From: Agrobacterium cavarae
GTDB lineage: Bacteria > Pseudomonadota > Alphaproteobacteria > Rhizobiales > Rhizobiaceae
NCBI RefSeq assembly: GCF_004310285.1
Contig: NZ_SISF01000032.1
Coordinates: 248,001-312,000, forward strand
Direction of reading: 5' to 3'
DNA length: 64,000 nt
Shown piece by piece: positions 25,992 to 34,339 of the stretch. The translations under genes and the position numbers were made by a program. The notes beneath the pieces are model-generated. The model was not told the DNA's origin and ran no database searches. It saw nothing but the letters and a program-made list of their open reading frames with translations. How positions within the stretch are numbered: position 1 is the stretch's first letter; every line of letters starts with the position of its first letter.

Positions 25992-27227
25992 TCAGTCCGC
26001 CGAAGAGATGATGTCAGCGAAACGCTTCTGCGCCTGCTCAGCGGTCAGCGATTCATTGGCGAAGAACTCCGCCATCAGGTCTTCCTTCTGCTTCTGCGAG
26101 TCAGCGGAAATCAGCTGGTCGGTGCTGGTGAGGGCGTTGCCCTTGGCGAGAATGGCAAGACCCTTCTTCATGCAGTCGTTCGCCGCATTGAGATCGACGT
26201 CCCCGCGGATCGGCAGCGAGCCCTTCTTCAGGTTAAAGGCAACCTGCGTCTTCGGATCGACGATGGTTTCGGCCAGCACTTCCTGCGCCTTGGACTTGGC
26301 TTCATCCTTCAAGAGCGGAAAGTAGAAGGCATCGCCACCGGTCGTCAGATATTCGTTGAGACCAAGACCCGGCAGGCAGGAATAATCCGTGCCGGCCTTT
26401 TGACCTGCCAGCTGGAACTCACCCTGCGCCCAGTCACCCATGACCTGGCCGCCGGCCTTGCCGGTGATGACCATGTTGGTGGCCTGGTTCCAGTCCTGAA
26501 CATTGGAGCCCTTGGCAAGTTTGCGGGCGGCGTCGGCGGCAGCGAAAATCTTCGCCATTTCCGGTCCGGCTGCGGCCTCGGCATCCTTGTCCTTGTAAAC
26601 CTTCTCGTAGAGATCCTTGCCGCCGAGTGACAGAACAAGCGTATCGAACAGGCCGTTCGCCTGCCATGCCTGACCACCAAGCGCCAAAGGCTGGATACCG
26701 GCCTTCTGCAACGCAGGACCAGCCGCAATAAATTCATTCCAGTTCTTCGGAACCTCGACGCCGGCTTTCTTGAAGGCCGCATTGGAAAGCCACAGCCACT
26801 GCCAGGAGTGGATGTTCACCGGCGCGCAGTAGATCTTGCCATCGATGGTGCAGCTGTCGAGCAGGCTTGCCGGCTTGATTACCTCTTTCCAGTTGCCCTT
26901 CGTGGCAACGTCGGTGAGATCGCGCATCAAACCGGCCTGAACAAGCTCTTCAGCCTGGCGTCCGTGGTTGAACTGCGTGGCACCCATGGGGTCGCCGCCG
27001 GTGATGCGGCTGATCATGATCGGGCGGGCAGTGCCGCCGGAACCCGCAATCGCGCCATCCACCCACTTGTTTCCGGTTGCATCAAATGCCTTGGCAAGCT
27101 CGGCCACGGCAGCAGCTTCGCCGCCCGATGTCCACCAATGCGTTACTTCAAGATCCGTCGCTGCGGCTATACCCGCCGGCAGCATAACACTTGCCGCCAA
27201 AGCGGTCAGGATAGAACGAATGCGCAT
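25992..27227 (-). CDS. Extracellular sugar-binding protein of ABC transporter (CUT1)
   Basis: Periplasmic binding protein of 411 residues that delivers the sugar to the permeases. A signal peptide with cleavage around IAAATD precedes LEVTHWWTSGGEAAAVAELAKAF. That beginning is typical of glucose/mannose-type binding proteins of the GtsA group, as is the NIHSWQWLWLSNAAFKKAG segment. The exact ligand is uncertain. First gene of the operon; its promoter must lie in the AT-rich gap upstream. Confidence 0.9.
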   Translation of the reverse strand: MRIRSILTALAASVMLPAGIAAATDLEVTHWWTSGGEAAAVAELAKAFDATGNKWVDGAIAGSGGTARPIMISRITGGDPMGATQFNHGRQAEELVQAGLMRDLTDVATKGNWKEVIKPASLLDSCTIDGKIYCAPVNIHSWQWLWLSNAAFKKAGVEVPKNWNEFIAAGPALQKAGIQPLALGGQAWQANGLFDTLVLSLGGKDLYEKVYKDKDAEAAAGPEMAKIFAAADAARKLAKGSNVQDWNQATNMVITGKAGGQVMGDWAQGEFQLAGQKAGTDYSCLPGLGLNEYLTTGGDAFYFPLLKDEAKSKAQEVLAETIVDPKTQVAFNLKKGSLPIRGDVDLNAANDCMKKGLAILAKGNALTSTDQLISADSQKQKEDLMAEFFANESLTAEQAQKRFADIISSAD

Positions 27228-27268
27228 GAGTCTCCTCCCTCACTGAAACGTTGCCGTAAGACCGTATG

Positions 27269-27281
27269 CGAATCATATTCG
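27269..27281. promoter_or_regulatory. Palindrome CGAAT-CAT-ATTCG upstream of the sugar operon
   Basis: A perfect 5-bp inverted repeat with a 3-base spacer, about 40 bases before the binding-protein ATG, where an operator would be expected. No regulator gene is adjacent to the operon, so the binding protein is unknown. Confidence 0.3.
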
Positions 27282-27882
27282 TTGCGCAACTGGGCAAGAT
27301 GCGAAATTTTAACTTTCTAAAAATGCAATTATATTCAATTATTTAAGTCGAAAATCACTGGATGAATCAGCAGGATTTGGGAGGAATGAGGGTTCCTTCG
27401 CCGGGTAGCCTGCGTTTTTCCCCACTCGTCGCTAAACGCAAAAACTTCATAGGCCACGTCAAACATTAAAATATATAAATAAATAAAAAATCGCTTTCAA
27501 TATGAAATATTACTCATTTATATTTTACGTTCCCCTTGGTCCTTTTTCACTTCGTACATTTTTTACTAGACTGGCGTAGACGCATATTCCTTATATTAAA
27601 TATAGACTCATCCTATTCTATTTATTGATCTTTTTCTTTTAGAAATAAAAAACCATGGCGCCCGGGTTTTAACGCGCCCTTAACCATCGTTCTATTAAAT
27701 AGATTTTCGACAACCGTGGCCCGATTGCGTGTTCTAACGACATTTTCGGCCTGCATGCGGCGGTCGCAATGGGCGCATGACGCAAGCCCGGTTTTCCAAA
27801 TGTCCTCATCATCATGAACGCCCGCTTCGGCCTCAAAACCGAAGAACGGAATGCTGTTCCCTGTCGAAGGCCTGGAGCCACG
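27282..27882. other. AT-rich intergenic region without a supported gene
   Basis: This gap separates the sugar operon from the chemosensory operon. From about 27290 to 27660 it is clearly richer in A and T than its surroundings, with many A and T runs; the remainder has ordinary GC content. It must hold both divergent promoters. An antisense frame (27622-27933) crosses the start of the next gene, but it has no ribosome site or recognisable family and was not called. Confidence 0.5.
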
Positions 27883-29013
27883 GTGAAGGTAGTACTCGTA
27901 GACGATAGCCGATCGGCACTCTTTGCTCTTCAATCATCGTTGAGCAACATTGAAGGTATTGAAATTATTACATTTATGGTGCCGAAAGAGGCGCTGACCT
28001 ATTGTCTTGCAAATCCTGTCGACCTGCTTTTCATCGACTATATGATGCCGGGCTACACGGGCATCGATGTAATCAAAACGTTGAAACAATCGCCCGACTA
28101 CGACCTTGTGCCGATCGTCATGGTGACAGCGGAACGCCAGCGCGAAGTCCTGATTGCCGCAATCGAGGCGGGCGCTACCGAGTTTGTATCAAAGCCGTTT
28201 GACGCAATCGAGCTTCAGGCCCGCGCGACCAATCTACTGCAACTGCGTAAGGCCCATCTCGAAATCTCGCGCCAGGCGATGCGGCTCGAGGAAGAGGTCG
28301 CTCACGCGACCCAAGAACTGGTTGCGCGCGAAGAAGAAATCATCTGGCGCCTTGCAAGGGCGATCGAGTTTCGCGATGGCGCAACCGGCGACCACATCTC
28401 GCGTGTGGCGAAGATCAGCCAATTGATTGCCGCCGATCTCGGCCTCGACAAAGAAACGTGCCGGATGATCTATCTCGTGGCACCGCTTCACGATGTCGGC
28501 AAGATCGGCATTGCCGACTGCATTTTGCAGAAGCCGGGCAAACTCGATGACAACGAAATTGCGGAAATGCGCAAGCACGTGGAGTTCGGCGTCAGCATGC
28601 TGGGCGACGGCACATCGCGTCTTCTGCAGATCGCCGAGGCGATTGCAGGTGGCCACCACGAGAAGTGGGATGGCACAGGATACCCGAAGGGCATCAAGGG
28701 CACGGATATTCCGCTCGTCGCGAGGATCGTCGCCGTCGCGGATGTTTTCGAAGCGCTGTGCACGCAACGCCCCTACAAAAAGGCGTGGGAGATCGAGGCT
28801 GCTCGCAACCACATCCTTGAAAACAGCGGGCTACACTTCGATCCCGACTGTGTCGCAGCATTCGATCGGCAGTGGCCGGCCATCCAGACACTGATGACAA
28901 ATGGCAGCAAGGCGCAGGTCGAACCGCCAGCGCTGGCAGCCAGCCTCATCGACACACTTTCCCTTTCTCCCGAAGGGCGCGTTCAAACCGAAAACACCCA
29001 GGAAAGCCGATGA
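27883..29013 (+). CDS. Response regulator with HD-GYP output domain (RpfG-like)
   Basis: A 376-residue receiver coupled to a putative c-di-GMP phosphodiesterase. The receiver acceptor is D52 in LLFIDYMMPG with lysine in FVSKPFD (about 104). A coiled region links to the HD-GYP domain: HD pair H203-D204 in PLHDVGKIG, GGHHEKWDGTGYP with GYP at 266-268, and ADVFEALC. All key residues for activity appear present. The start is GTG with GGAG six bases upstream. It is the first gene of the chemosensory operon and overlaps the STAS gene by four bases, so CheA could control c-di-GMP turnover directly. Confidence 0.88.
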   Translation: MKVVLVDDSRSALFALQSSLSNIEGIEIITFMVPKEALTYCLANPVDLLFIDYMMPGYTGIDVIKTLKQSPDYDLVPIVMVTAERQREVLIAAIEAGATEFVSKPFDAIELQARATNLLQLRKAHLEISRQAMRLEEEVAHATQELVAREEEIIWRLARAIEFRDGATGDHISRVAKISQLIAADLGLDKETCRMIYLVAPLHDVGKIGIADCILQKPGKLDDNEIAEMRKHVEFGVSMLGDGTSRLLQIAEAIAGGHHEKWDGTGYPKGIKGTDIPLVARIVAVADVFEALCTQRPYKKAWEIEAARNHILENSGLHFDPDCVAAFDRQWPAIQTLMTNGSKAQVEPPALAASLIDTLSLSPEGRVQTENTQESR

Positions 29014-29321
29014 CCCCTGAAACAGTCACTCTTCCCTCATCCCTGTCGATCAGGGGGATCACCGCAATTCACGAGACCCTGCTTTCCGCATTTCAGGAAA
29101 GCAGCGCCGTCGTGCTGGACATCCCCGAGGACGCATCGGTCGATCTGAGCTTCGTTCAGCTTGTCGAGTCGTCCCGTCTTTACGCCCGCGAGCAGGGCAA
29201 ATTCATCACTTTGAAGAAGCCAGCCGGCAAAAGCGTCGTGGAAACGCTGGGACGCGCTGGTTTTCTTGAGAACATGGACGAGGCTTCGCGCCTCTTCTGG
29301 CTGCATGGAAAGGACATCTAA
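29010..29321 (+). CDS. STAS-domain protein in chemosensory operon
   Basis: A 103-residue single-domain protein with the pattern of a STAS (anti-sigma antagonist-like) fold: SLSIRGITAIHETLLSAF, then VVLDIPEDASVDLSFVQLVESSR and a C-terminal helix VVETLGRAGF. Such domains bind partner proteins or are phosphorylated on a serine; the serine expected after the central strand could be S133-equivalent in VDLSFVQ. It starts inside the end of the HD-GYP gene (ATGA) and is directly followed by cheY. Its role in signalling is unknown; a regulatory link to the CheA or HD-GYP protein is an inference from position. Confidence 0.75.
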   Translation: MTPETVTLPSSLSIRGITAIHETLLSAFQESSAVVLDIPEDASVDLSFVQLVESSRLYAREQGKFITLKKPAGKSVVETLGRAGFLENMDEASRLFWLHGKDI

Positions 29322-29690
29322 ATGAGCGCCAACATTCTTACCGTGGACGATTCCGCAAGCATTCGCATGACGACGAAGATCGCCCTCACCAATGCCGGTT
29401 ACCAGGTAACCGAAGCTGTAGACGGGGCTGACGGACTTGCGAAAGCAAAGAGCGCTCCCTTCGACCTCATCGTCACCGATCTTAACATGCCGAACATGAA
29501 TGGTCTGGAGATGATCGAGGCGCTGCGCCAGTCGCCAGCCCATACCGGCGTGCCGATCATCTTCCTGACGACCGAATCCGATGCCGACATGAAGGCGCGC
29601 GCCAAGGCAGCCGGCGCCACCGGCTGGGTAACCAAGCCTTTCGACCCGGAAAACCTCGTGAAGATTGTCAGAAAGGTACTTGGTAAATGA
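29322..29690 (+). CDS. cheY: Chemotaxis response regulator CheY
   Basis: A 122-residue single receiver. Phospho-acceptor D53 in VTDLNMPNMNG, acidic D9-D10, conserved threonine in FLTTES and lysine in VTKPFDP are all present. It would be phosphorylated by the CheA encoded next, whose start overlaps its end by four bases. Its target could be a flagellar motor or some other output; no motor gene is nearby. Confidence 0.9.
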   Translation: MSANILTVDDSASIRMTTKIALTNAGYQVTEAVDGADGLAKAKSAPFDLIVTDLNMPNMNGLEMIEALRQSPAHTGVPIIFLTTESDADMKARAKAAGATGWVTKPFDPENLVKIVRKVLGK

Positions 29691-31684
29691 CGCTGCTGGA
29701 CCCAATTCAGGTTTTCAGGACGGAGGCCGCCGAGCTTTTCGAGCAGATCGAAAGCGGGCTTCTCGACCTCTTGCATGATCTATCCAATCAAAGTCAGATT
29801 GATGCCGTGTTTCGCGGTCTGCATACCTTAAAAGGGTCCGGCGCAATGTTCGGCTTCGAGGCACTCGCTGCCTTTACCCATCACTGCGAGACGGCCTTCG
29901 ACCGTGTTCGCAAGGGCGAAGTTCCTGCCACCAGCGAGTTGATCGCTGCCGTTCTGGAAGCCCAGGACCACATGCGTCGCTTGGTGGACAATCCTGCAAC
30001 TGCTTTTCCTGAAACCGGCGATCGGTTGCTGGCCAAGTTGCAGGCTGCTGTCGGCGAAGGCTCTGGTAAGAAGGCCGTTGCCCAGTCGGCTCCGAAGGCG
30101 ACAGCTGCTGTTCCGGCGCCAAAAACCTCTGGCGCGACGTGGACGATCACCTTCCGTCTTCCTGAGAACGCGATGGCGAATGGCACCAACCCACTCGGCC
30201 TGCTCAACGAGTTGGCTGAGCTTGGCGAATGCATCATCATCGCCAACACAGGCGCCATCCCTCCTCTTGGAGAAATCGACCCCACGCAGCTTTATCTCGG
30301 CTGGTCTGTGACCTTGACGACCGAACAGCCCCGTTCCGCCATCGATGACGTCTTCATCTTCGTCATGGACGATATGGAGCTTGAGATCACGCAGGTGGAA
30401 GACACCACCGCTTCCCAGGAAATCGTGCCCCCGCCGGCCCCTGTCGAAGAAGCCGCCAAGGCCAATCCGCAGCTTGTTCAGGCGGCCACCGATGGCAAGC
30501 AGGGAAGAGCCGCTGAGAATGTACGCGTCCCGGCTGAACGGCTAGATGAATTGATGGACCGCGTCGGCGAGCTTGTTATCGCCCAGTCGCGTCTGTCGCA
30601 GCTCGCCAACACCAGCGTCGACATTCACCTGCGCGCCGTCTCCGAGGATGTGGAGCGGCTGTCGGGCGAGCTTCGCGACACGATGATGGTGCTTCGCATG
30701 GTGCCGATCGCCCAGCTCTTCAGCCGCTTCCGCCGCCTGACGCATGATCTGGCGCGCGAAACCGGCAAACAGATCGAGCTGATCACCGAGGGCGAAAGCA
30801 CTGAAGTCGATAAGGCCGTGATCGAACGGCTTGCCGATCCACTCGTCCACCTTGTTCGCAACTCCTGCGATCACGGCCTGGAAACACCGGAAGAGCGCAT
30901 AGCCGCCGGCAAGGACCCGGTTGGACATGTTTCACTTGTCGCGCGCCAAACCGGTGGGGATGTCATCATCACCATCAAGGACGACGGTCGTGGCATCAAC
31001 CGCGAGCGGGTTCGCGCCAAGGCGGAATCCTCCGGGCTCGTGGCCCCGGGCGCAACCCTGACAGACCAAGAACTCCTGCAGATGATCTTCGAGCCAGGCT
31101 TCTCGACGGCGGCCCAGGTTACGAACCTCTCCGGCCGCGGCGTCGGCATGGATGTCGTCAAGAAGACGATCGAGGCGCTGCGCGGCACGATCAACATCAC
31201 CAGCGCACCGGGTGCTGGCTCGGAAGTATCGCTCGCCATTCCGCTCACCCTTGCCATTATCGACGGTCTGCTCGTTCGCGTCGGCCATGGCTGCTACGTC
31301 ATTCCGCTCTCGGCAGTCGAAGAGTGCCTGGAACTGTCTCCGGAAGACGACGTCAAATCTCGCGGCCGCTCGTTCATTTCGCTGCGTGAAAGCCTGGTGC
31401 CGTTCATCCGCCTGCGTGAGCTTTTCCAGAGCGGCACGAAGCCGGACCAATTCCAGAAGGTGGTGGTCATTTCCACCGGCTCGGAACGTGTGGGTCTCGT
31501 CGTCGACCAGATCATCGGCGATCACCAGACCGTCATCAAAGCTATGTCCAAGCTGCACCATGATGTTGCGACCTTCTCGGGCGCCACCATTCTTGGAGAC
31601 GGCAGCGTCGCTCTCATTCTCGACGTCGCACATCTGGTTGCGGCAGGCCAGCAACAGGAGGCGCAGATGCGCATTGCCGGATGA
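29687..31684 (+). CDS. cheA: Chemotaxis histidine kinase CheA
   Basis: A 665-residue class II kinase. Hpt domain with H46 in LHTLKGSGAMFGF; a middle domain (about 150-245) in the place of the response-regulator-binding P2; dimerisation helices (about 275-345); an ATPase domain with LVRNSCDHGLE, IKDDGRGIN and GRGVGMDVV; and a C-terminal CheW-like P5 domain (about 530-660) that binds CheW and MCPs. All catalytic boxes look intact. It partners with the two CheW proteins and three MCPs of the operon. Confidence 0.95.
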   Translation: MTLLDPIQVFRTEAAELFEQIESGLLDLLHDLSNQSQIDAVFRGLHTLKGSGAMFGFEALAAFTHHCETAFDRVRKGEVPATSELIAAVLEAQDHMRRLVDNPATAFPETGDRLLAKLQAAVGEGSGKKAVAQSAPKATAAVPAPKTSGATWTITFRLPENAMANGTNPLGLLNELAELGECIIIANTGAIPPLGEIDPTQLYLGWSVTLTTEQPRSAIDDVFIFVMDDMELEITQVEDTTASQEIVPPPAPVEEAAKANPQLVQAATDGKQGRAAENVRVPAERLDELMDRVGELVIAQSRLSQLANTSVDIHLRAVSEDVERLSGELRDTMMVLRMVPIAQLFSRFRRLTHDLARETGKQIELITEGESTEVDKAVIERLADPLVHLVRNSCDHGLETPEERIAAGKDPVGHVSLVARQTGGDVIITIKDDGRGINRERVRAKAESSGLVAPGATLTDQELLQMIFEPGFSTAAQVTNLSGRGVGMDVVKKTIEALRGTINITSAPGAGSEVSLAIPLTLAIIDGLLVRVGHGCYVIPLSAVEECLELSPEDDVKSRGRSFISLRESLVPFIRLRELFQSGTKPDQFQKVVVISTGSERVGLVVDQIIGDHQTVIKAMSKLHHDVATFSGATILGDGSVALILDVAHLVAAGQQQEAQMRIAG

Positions 31685-32223
31685 ACCAGCCGCTTTTGAA
31701 ACAGCCCGTAGACTTCTGGGCCGAACGCCAAGACATTGAAGTTCTGACATTTTCGATCGAAGGCGAGACCTTTGCCATCGAGGCCGCACAGGTTCAGGAA
31801 ATCCTCGACCTTCTTCCAGAGACGGCCGTTCCGGGCGCCAAGGCCTTTGTGTCGAGCGTCATCAATTTTCGCGGCAAGGTCATTCCGCTGGCGGACGTTC
31901 GTCTCGCCTTCGGCATGCATGCGGCGGAGAAGACCATCGACAGCCGCATCATCGTCATCGAGGTTTCGCTGGAAGGCGAACAGACGCTGGTCGGGCTTAG
32001 AACCGACAAGGTCTACGAAGTGACGACCTTTTCCAAGTCCGCCAGCGAGGCGCCGCCCAGCGTCGGGATGCGGTGGCGACCCGACTACATCAACTGCCTG
32101 ATCAAGCGCGGGGCCGAGTTCGTCATCATGCCGAACCTGATCGCGATTTTCTCGGCGCAGCGAGAAAGCTTGCCCGGAAAGATCAGCGCGCAGGGCAATG
32201 TCGTGGAACTTGGAAAGGCATGA
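31681..32223 (+). CDS. cheW: CheW coupling protein (first copy)
   Basis: A 180-residue adaptor that links CheA to MCPs. SH3-like CheW features include FSIEGETFAIEAAQVQEIL, NFRGKVIPLADVRLAFG and GLRTDKVYEV. It overlaps cheA by four bases. A second, divergent CheW gene lies after the MCPs, which suggests either different array positions or separate receptor preferences. Confidence 0.92.
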   Translation: MNQPLLKQPVDFWAERQDIEVLTFSIEGETFAIEAAQVQEILDLLPETAVPGAKAFVSSVINFRGKVIPLADVRLAFGMHAAEKTIDSRIIVIEVSLEGEQTLVGLRTDKVYEVTTFSKSASEAPPSVGMRWRPDYINCLIKRGAEFVIMPNLIAIFSAQRESLPGKISAQGNVVELGKA

Positions 32224-32397
32224 CGTCCGCGACGTCGATAGGGACCGACGAGTAAGCGGGCGCCGAAAGGCATGAACGACACTTTCCCTGCGCCCAACCG
32301 GGCGCGTGGAAGCTCACGACACGGCATACCGAAAGAAAATGGATCTTTCGGGTCAGCAAACACCTGATGCGCCTTGCGCATCACTTAAGGGGGCAAA

Positions 32398-34212
32398 ATG
32401 CGATTTACGATTAAACTTAAACTGACGCTGGCATTCGGCATTATCCTGATGGTTCTTGCTGGCCTGTCGTTCTACAGCATCAACAGCCTTGGCACGGTCA
32501 ATCAAGCGATCGGCGAACTGGCAAACGGCCCGGAGAAGCGCCTGCAATACGCGCTCCAGATCGATCGCAATCTCTCTGAAATCATTCGCCAGCAGAAGAA
32601 CGCGCTGCTCGAAAGCGGTGCTGATGGTACCGCCCGCTACATGAAAATCGCGGACGAACTGACGACGACGACTCTGGACCTGGGCCGCACCGGCCTGTCG
32701 CAGGCCTCGGAACAGGGCAGGCCTTACTGGGTTGCCGTGATCGAGAACTTCGAGAAGTTCGACGGAGAGTCCGTAAAGTTGAAGGACCTCTTGGCAGCTG
32801 GGAACAGGCAGAGTGCCATTGAATTCTCGAACGGCCAGATGCGCGCTCTCGCACTGACTATCGGTACTAACACCAAAGACCTCGTGCGTGTTCAGCTCGA
32901 ACGGGTCGACACGATGCTTGCCGGCAGCCAGGCTACCTATGAGCAGGTTCGTCTGATCATGATCATCGCCGTTGCATCGGCAGTTCTTGGAAGCCTGATC
33001 ATCGCAACCTGGATCGCGCTCGGCATCAACACCGGCCTGCGCAAGATCATGGCGGTTGCCGAAGCTGTCGCGGTTGGCGATCTCGACAAGAACGTCGAGA
33101 TCAAGACCAATGACGAGATCAAGGACCTCGTCGAACGCATCAATGTGATGACGGCCAACCTTCGCAATACGGCCAATGTGGCAAACCAGATTGCCGAAGG
33201 CGACCTGACCGTGACGCCGAAGCCGCTCTCGGACAAGGACACCCTCGGTATCTCGCTTGAAAAAATGGTCGAACGCCTGCGCGGCGTCGTCGGTGACGCG
33301 CTTGCCGCAGCAGACAACGTCTCCTCCGGCAGCCAGGAACTGTCTTCGTCGTCCGAACAGCTGTCGCAGGGTGCCACCGAACAGGCATCCTCTGCCGAAG
33401 AAGCGTCCGCTTCGATGGAAGAAATGGCAGCAAACATCAAGCAGAACGCTGACAATGCGGCCCAGACCGAGAAGATCGCGCGTCAGTCTTCCAAGGATGC
33501 CGAAGCCAGCGGTGAAGCCGTCGGCCGTGCTGTGGTCGCCATGCGGACCATTGCCGACAAGATCTCTATCGTCCAGGAAATCGCGCGTCAGACCGATCTT
33601 CTGGCATTGAACGCTGCTGTCGAAGCTGCACGCGCCGGTGAACACGGCAAGGGCTTCGCGGTCGTCGCTTCTGAAGTGCGCAAGCTGGCAGAACGCAGCC
33701 AGGCGGCCGCCGCTGAAATCTCCTCGCTCTCCGGCGAGACAGTGCAGGTTGCAACCGAAGCCGGCGAAATGCTGAACCGCCTGGTTCCAGACATTCGCAA
33801 AACGGCAGAACTGGTCTCGGAAATCTCTGCCGCATGCCGCGAGCAGGATATCGGTGCAAGCCAGATCAACGAAGCGATCCAGCAGCTCGACAAGGTGACG
33901 CAGCAGAACTCCGGTGCTTCCGAAGAGATGTCCGCCACCTCGGAAGAACTGGCCGCACAGGCCGAAGAGCTTCAGGCCAGCATCGCCTTCTTCAAGGTTG
34001 AGCGTGCCAATACAAATGGTCGCCCCGCCCCGGCTCGCGCAGCGGCTCCCTCGGTCGCGCACCGTCCTGCGGCAAAATCTGCTGCCCCGGTTCGTCGCCC
34101 TGCCCCGTCGCAATCTGTCCACGCCCAGCAGGCCCGCGCCAACGGCTTCGCACTCGACATGTCGATGGGTGGCCCGGACGCAAACGATCAGGACTTCCGC
34201 GAAAGCGCCTAA
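32398..34212 (+). CDS. Methyl-accepting chemotaxis protein 1 (two HAMP units)
   Basis: A 604-residue membrane receptor. First membrane helix about 10-30, a four-helix-bundle sensor domain about 31-185, second helix about 190-212. A HAMP domain follows ([17 protein letters not shown], to about 258), then a second HAMP-like unit (259-296). The cytoplasmic signalling hairpin has the [22 protein letters not shown] tip. A Pro/Ala-rich linker leads to a conserved tail ending [14 protein letters not shown]. From residue 290 it is nearly identical to the other two MCPs here. The ligand is unknown. Confidence 0.92.
   Translation: MRFTIKLKLTLAFGIILMVLAGLSFYSINSLGTVNQAIGELANGPEKRLQYALQIDRNLSEIIRQQKNALLESGADGTARYMKIADELTTTTLDLGRTGLSQASEQGRPYWVAVIENFEKFDGESVKLKDLLAAGNRQSAIEFSNGQMRALALTIGTNTKDLVRVQLERVDTMLAGSQATYEQVRLIMIIAVASAVLGSLIIATWIALGINTGLRKIMAVAEAVAVGDLDKNVEIKTNDEIKDLVERINVMTANLRNTANVANQIAEGDLTVTPKPLSDKDTLGISLEKMVERLRGVVGDALAAADNVSSGSQELSSSSEQLSQGATEQASSAEEASASMEEMAANIKQNADNAAQTEKIARQSSKDAEASGEAVGRAVVAMRTIADKISIVQEIARQTDLLALNAAVEAARAGEHGKGFAVVASEVRKLAERSQAAAAEISSLSGETVQVATEAGEMLNRLVPDIRKTAELVSEISAACREQDIGASQINEAIQQLDKVTQQNSGASEEMSATSEELAAQAEELQASIAFFKVERANTNGRPAPARAAAPSVAHRPAAKSAAPVRRPAPSQSVHAQQARANGFALDMSMGGPDANDQDFRESA
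33265..34011 (+). repeat. 747-bp MCP signalling module, copy 1
   Basis: Starts at the MVERLRG codons and ends at KVERAN. The three copies in this window have equal length without gaps, and their protein is almost identical (a handful of substitutions such as D/E in TIADK, A/S in ISAACR, M/V after SEE). Part of the triplicated block. Confidence 0.85.
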
Positions 34213-34218
34213 GATTTG

Positions 34219-34252
34219 CGAGGAGCCTCGGACTGAAGGCCCAGGCTCCTCG
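34219..34252. terminator. Hairpin after MCP1, no T-run
   Basis: CGAGGAGCCT pairs perfectly with AGGCTCCTCG across a 14-base loop, just after the MCP1 stop. Without a T tract it may be an attenuator or an mRNA stabiliser inside the operon rather than a full terminator. Confidence 0.45.
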
Positions 34253-34339
34253 TCACCCACCCGCCAGACCCGAGCAAGACTCCCAGCATCTGAGCTTCCT
34301 CGTTCCGTCGCCTGCCGCCATGTTTAAGGATCCACCAAA

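Noticed and set aside
27622..27933. Reverse-strand frame of 103 codons crossing the start of the HD-GYP gene
   Set aside because: No ribosome binding site, begins inside a well-supported gene, and no family resemblance beyond a chance CxxC.
32353..34260. A 635-codon open frame on the strand opposite MCP1, with similar long frames opposite MCP2 and MCP3
   Set aside because: They mirror the codon bias of the MCP genes, have low-complexity Cys/Arg/Phe-rich products and no ribosome site. The MCP frames are clearly the real genes.
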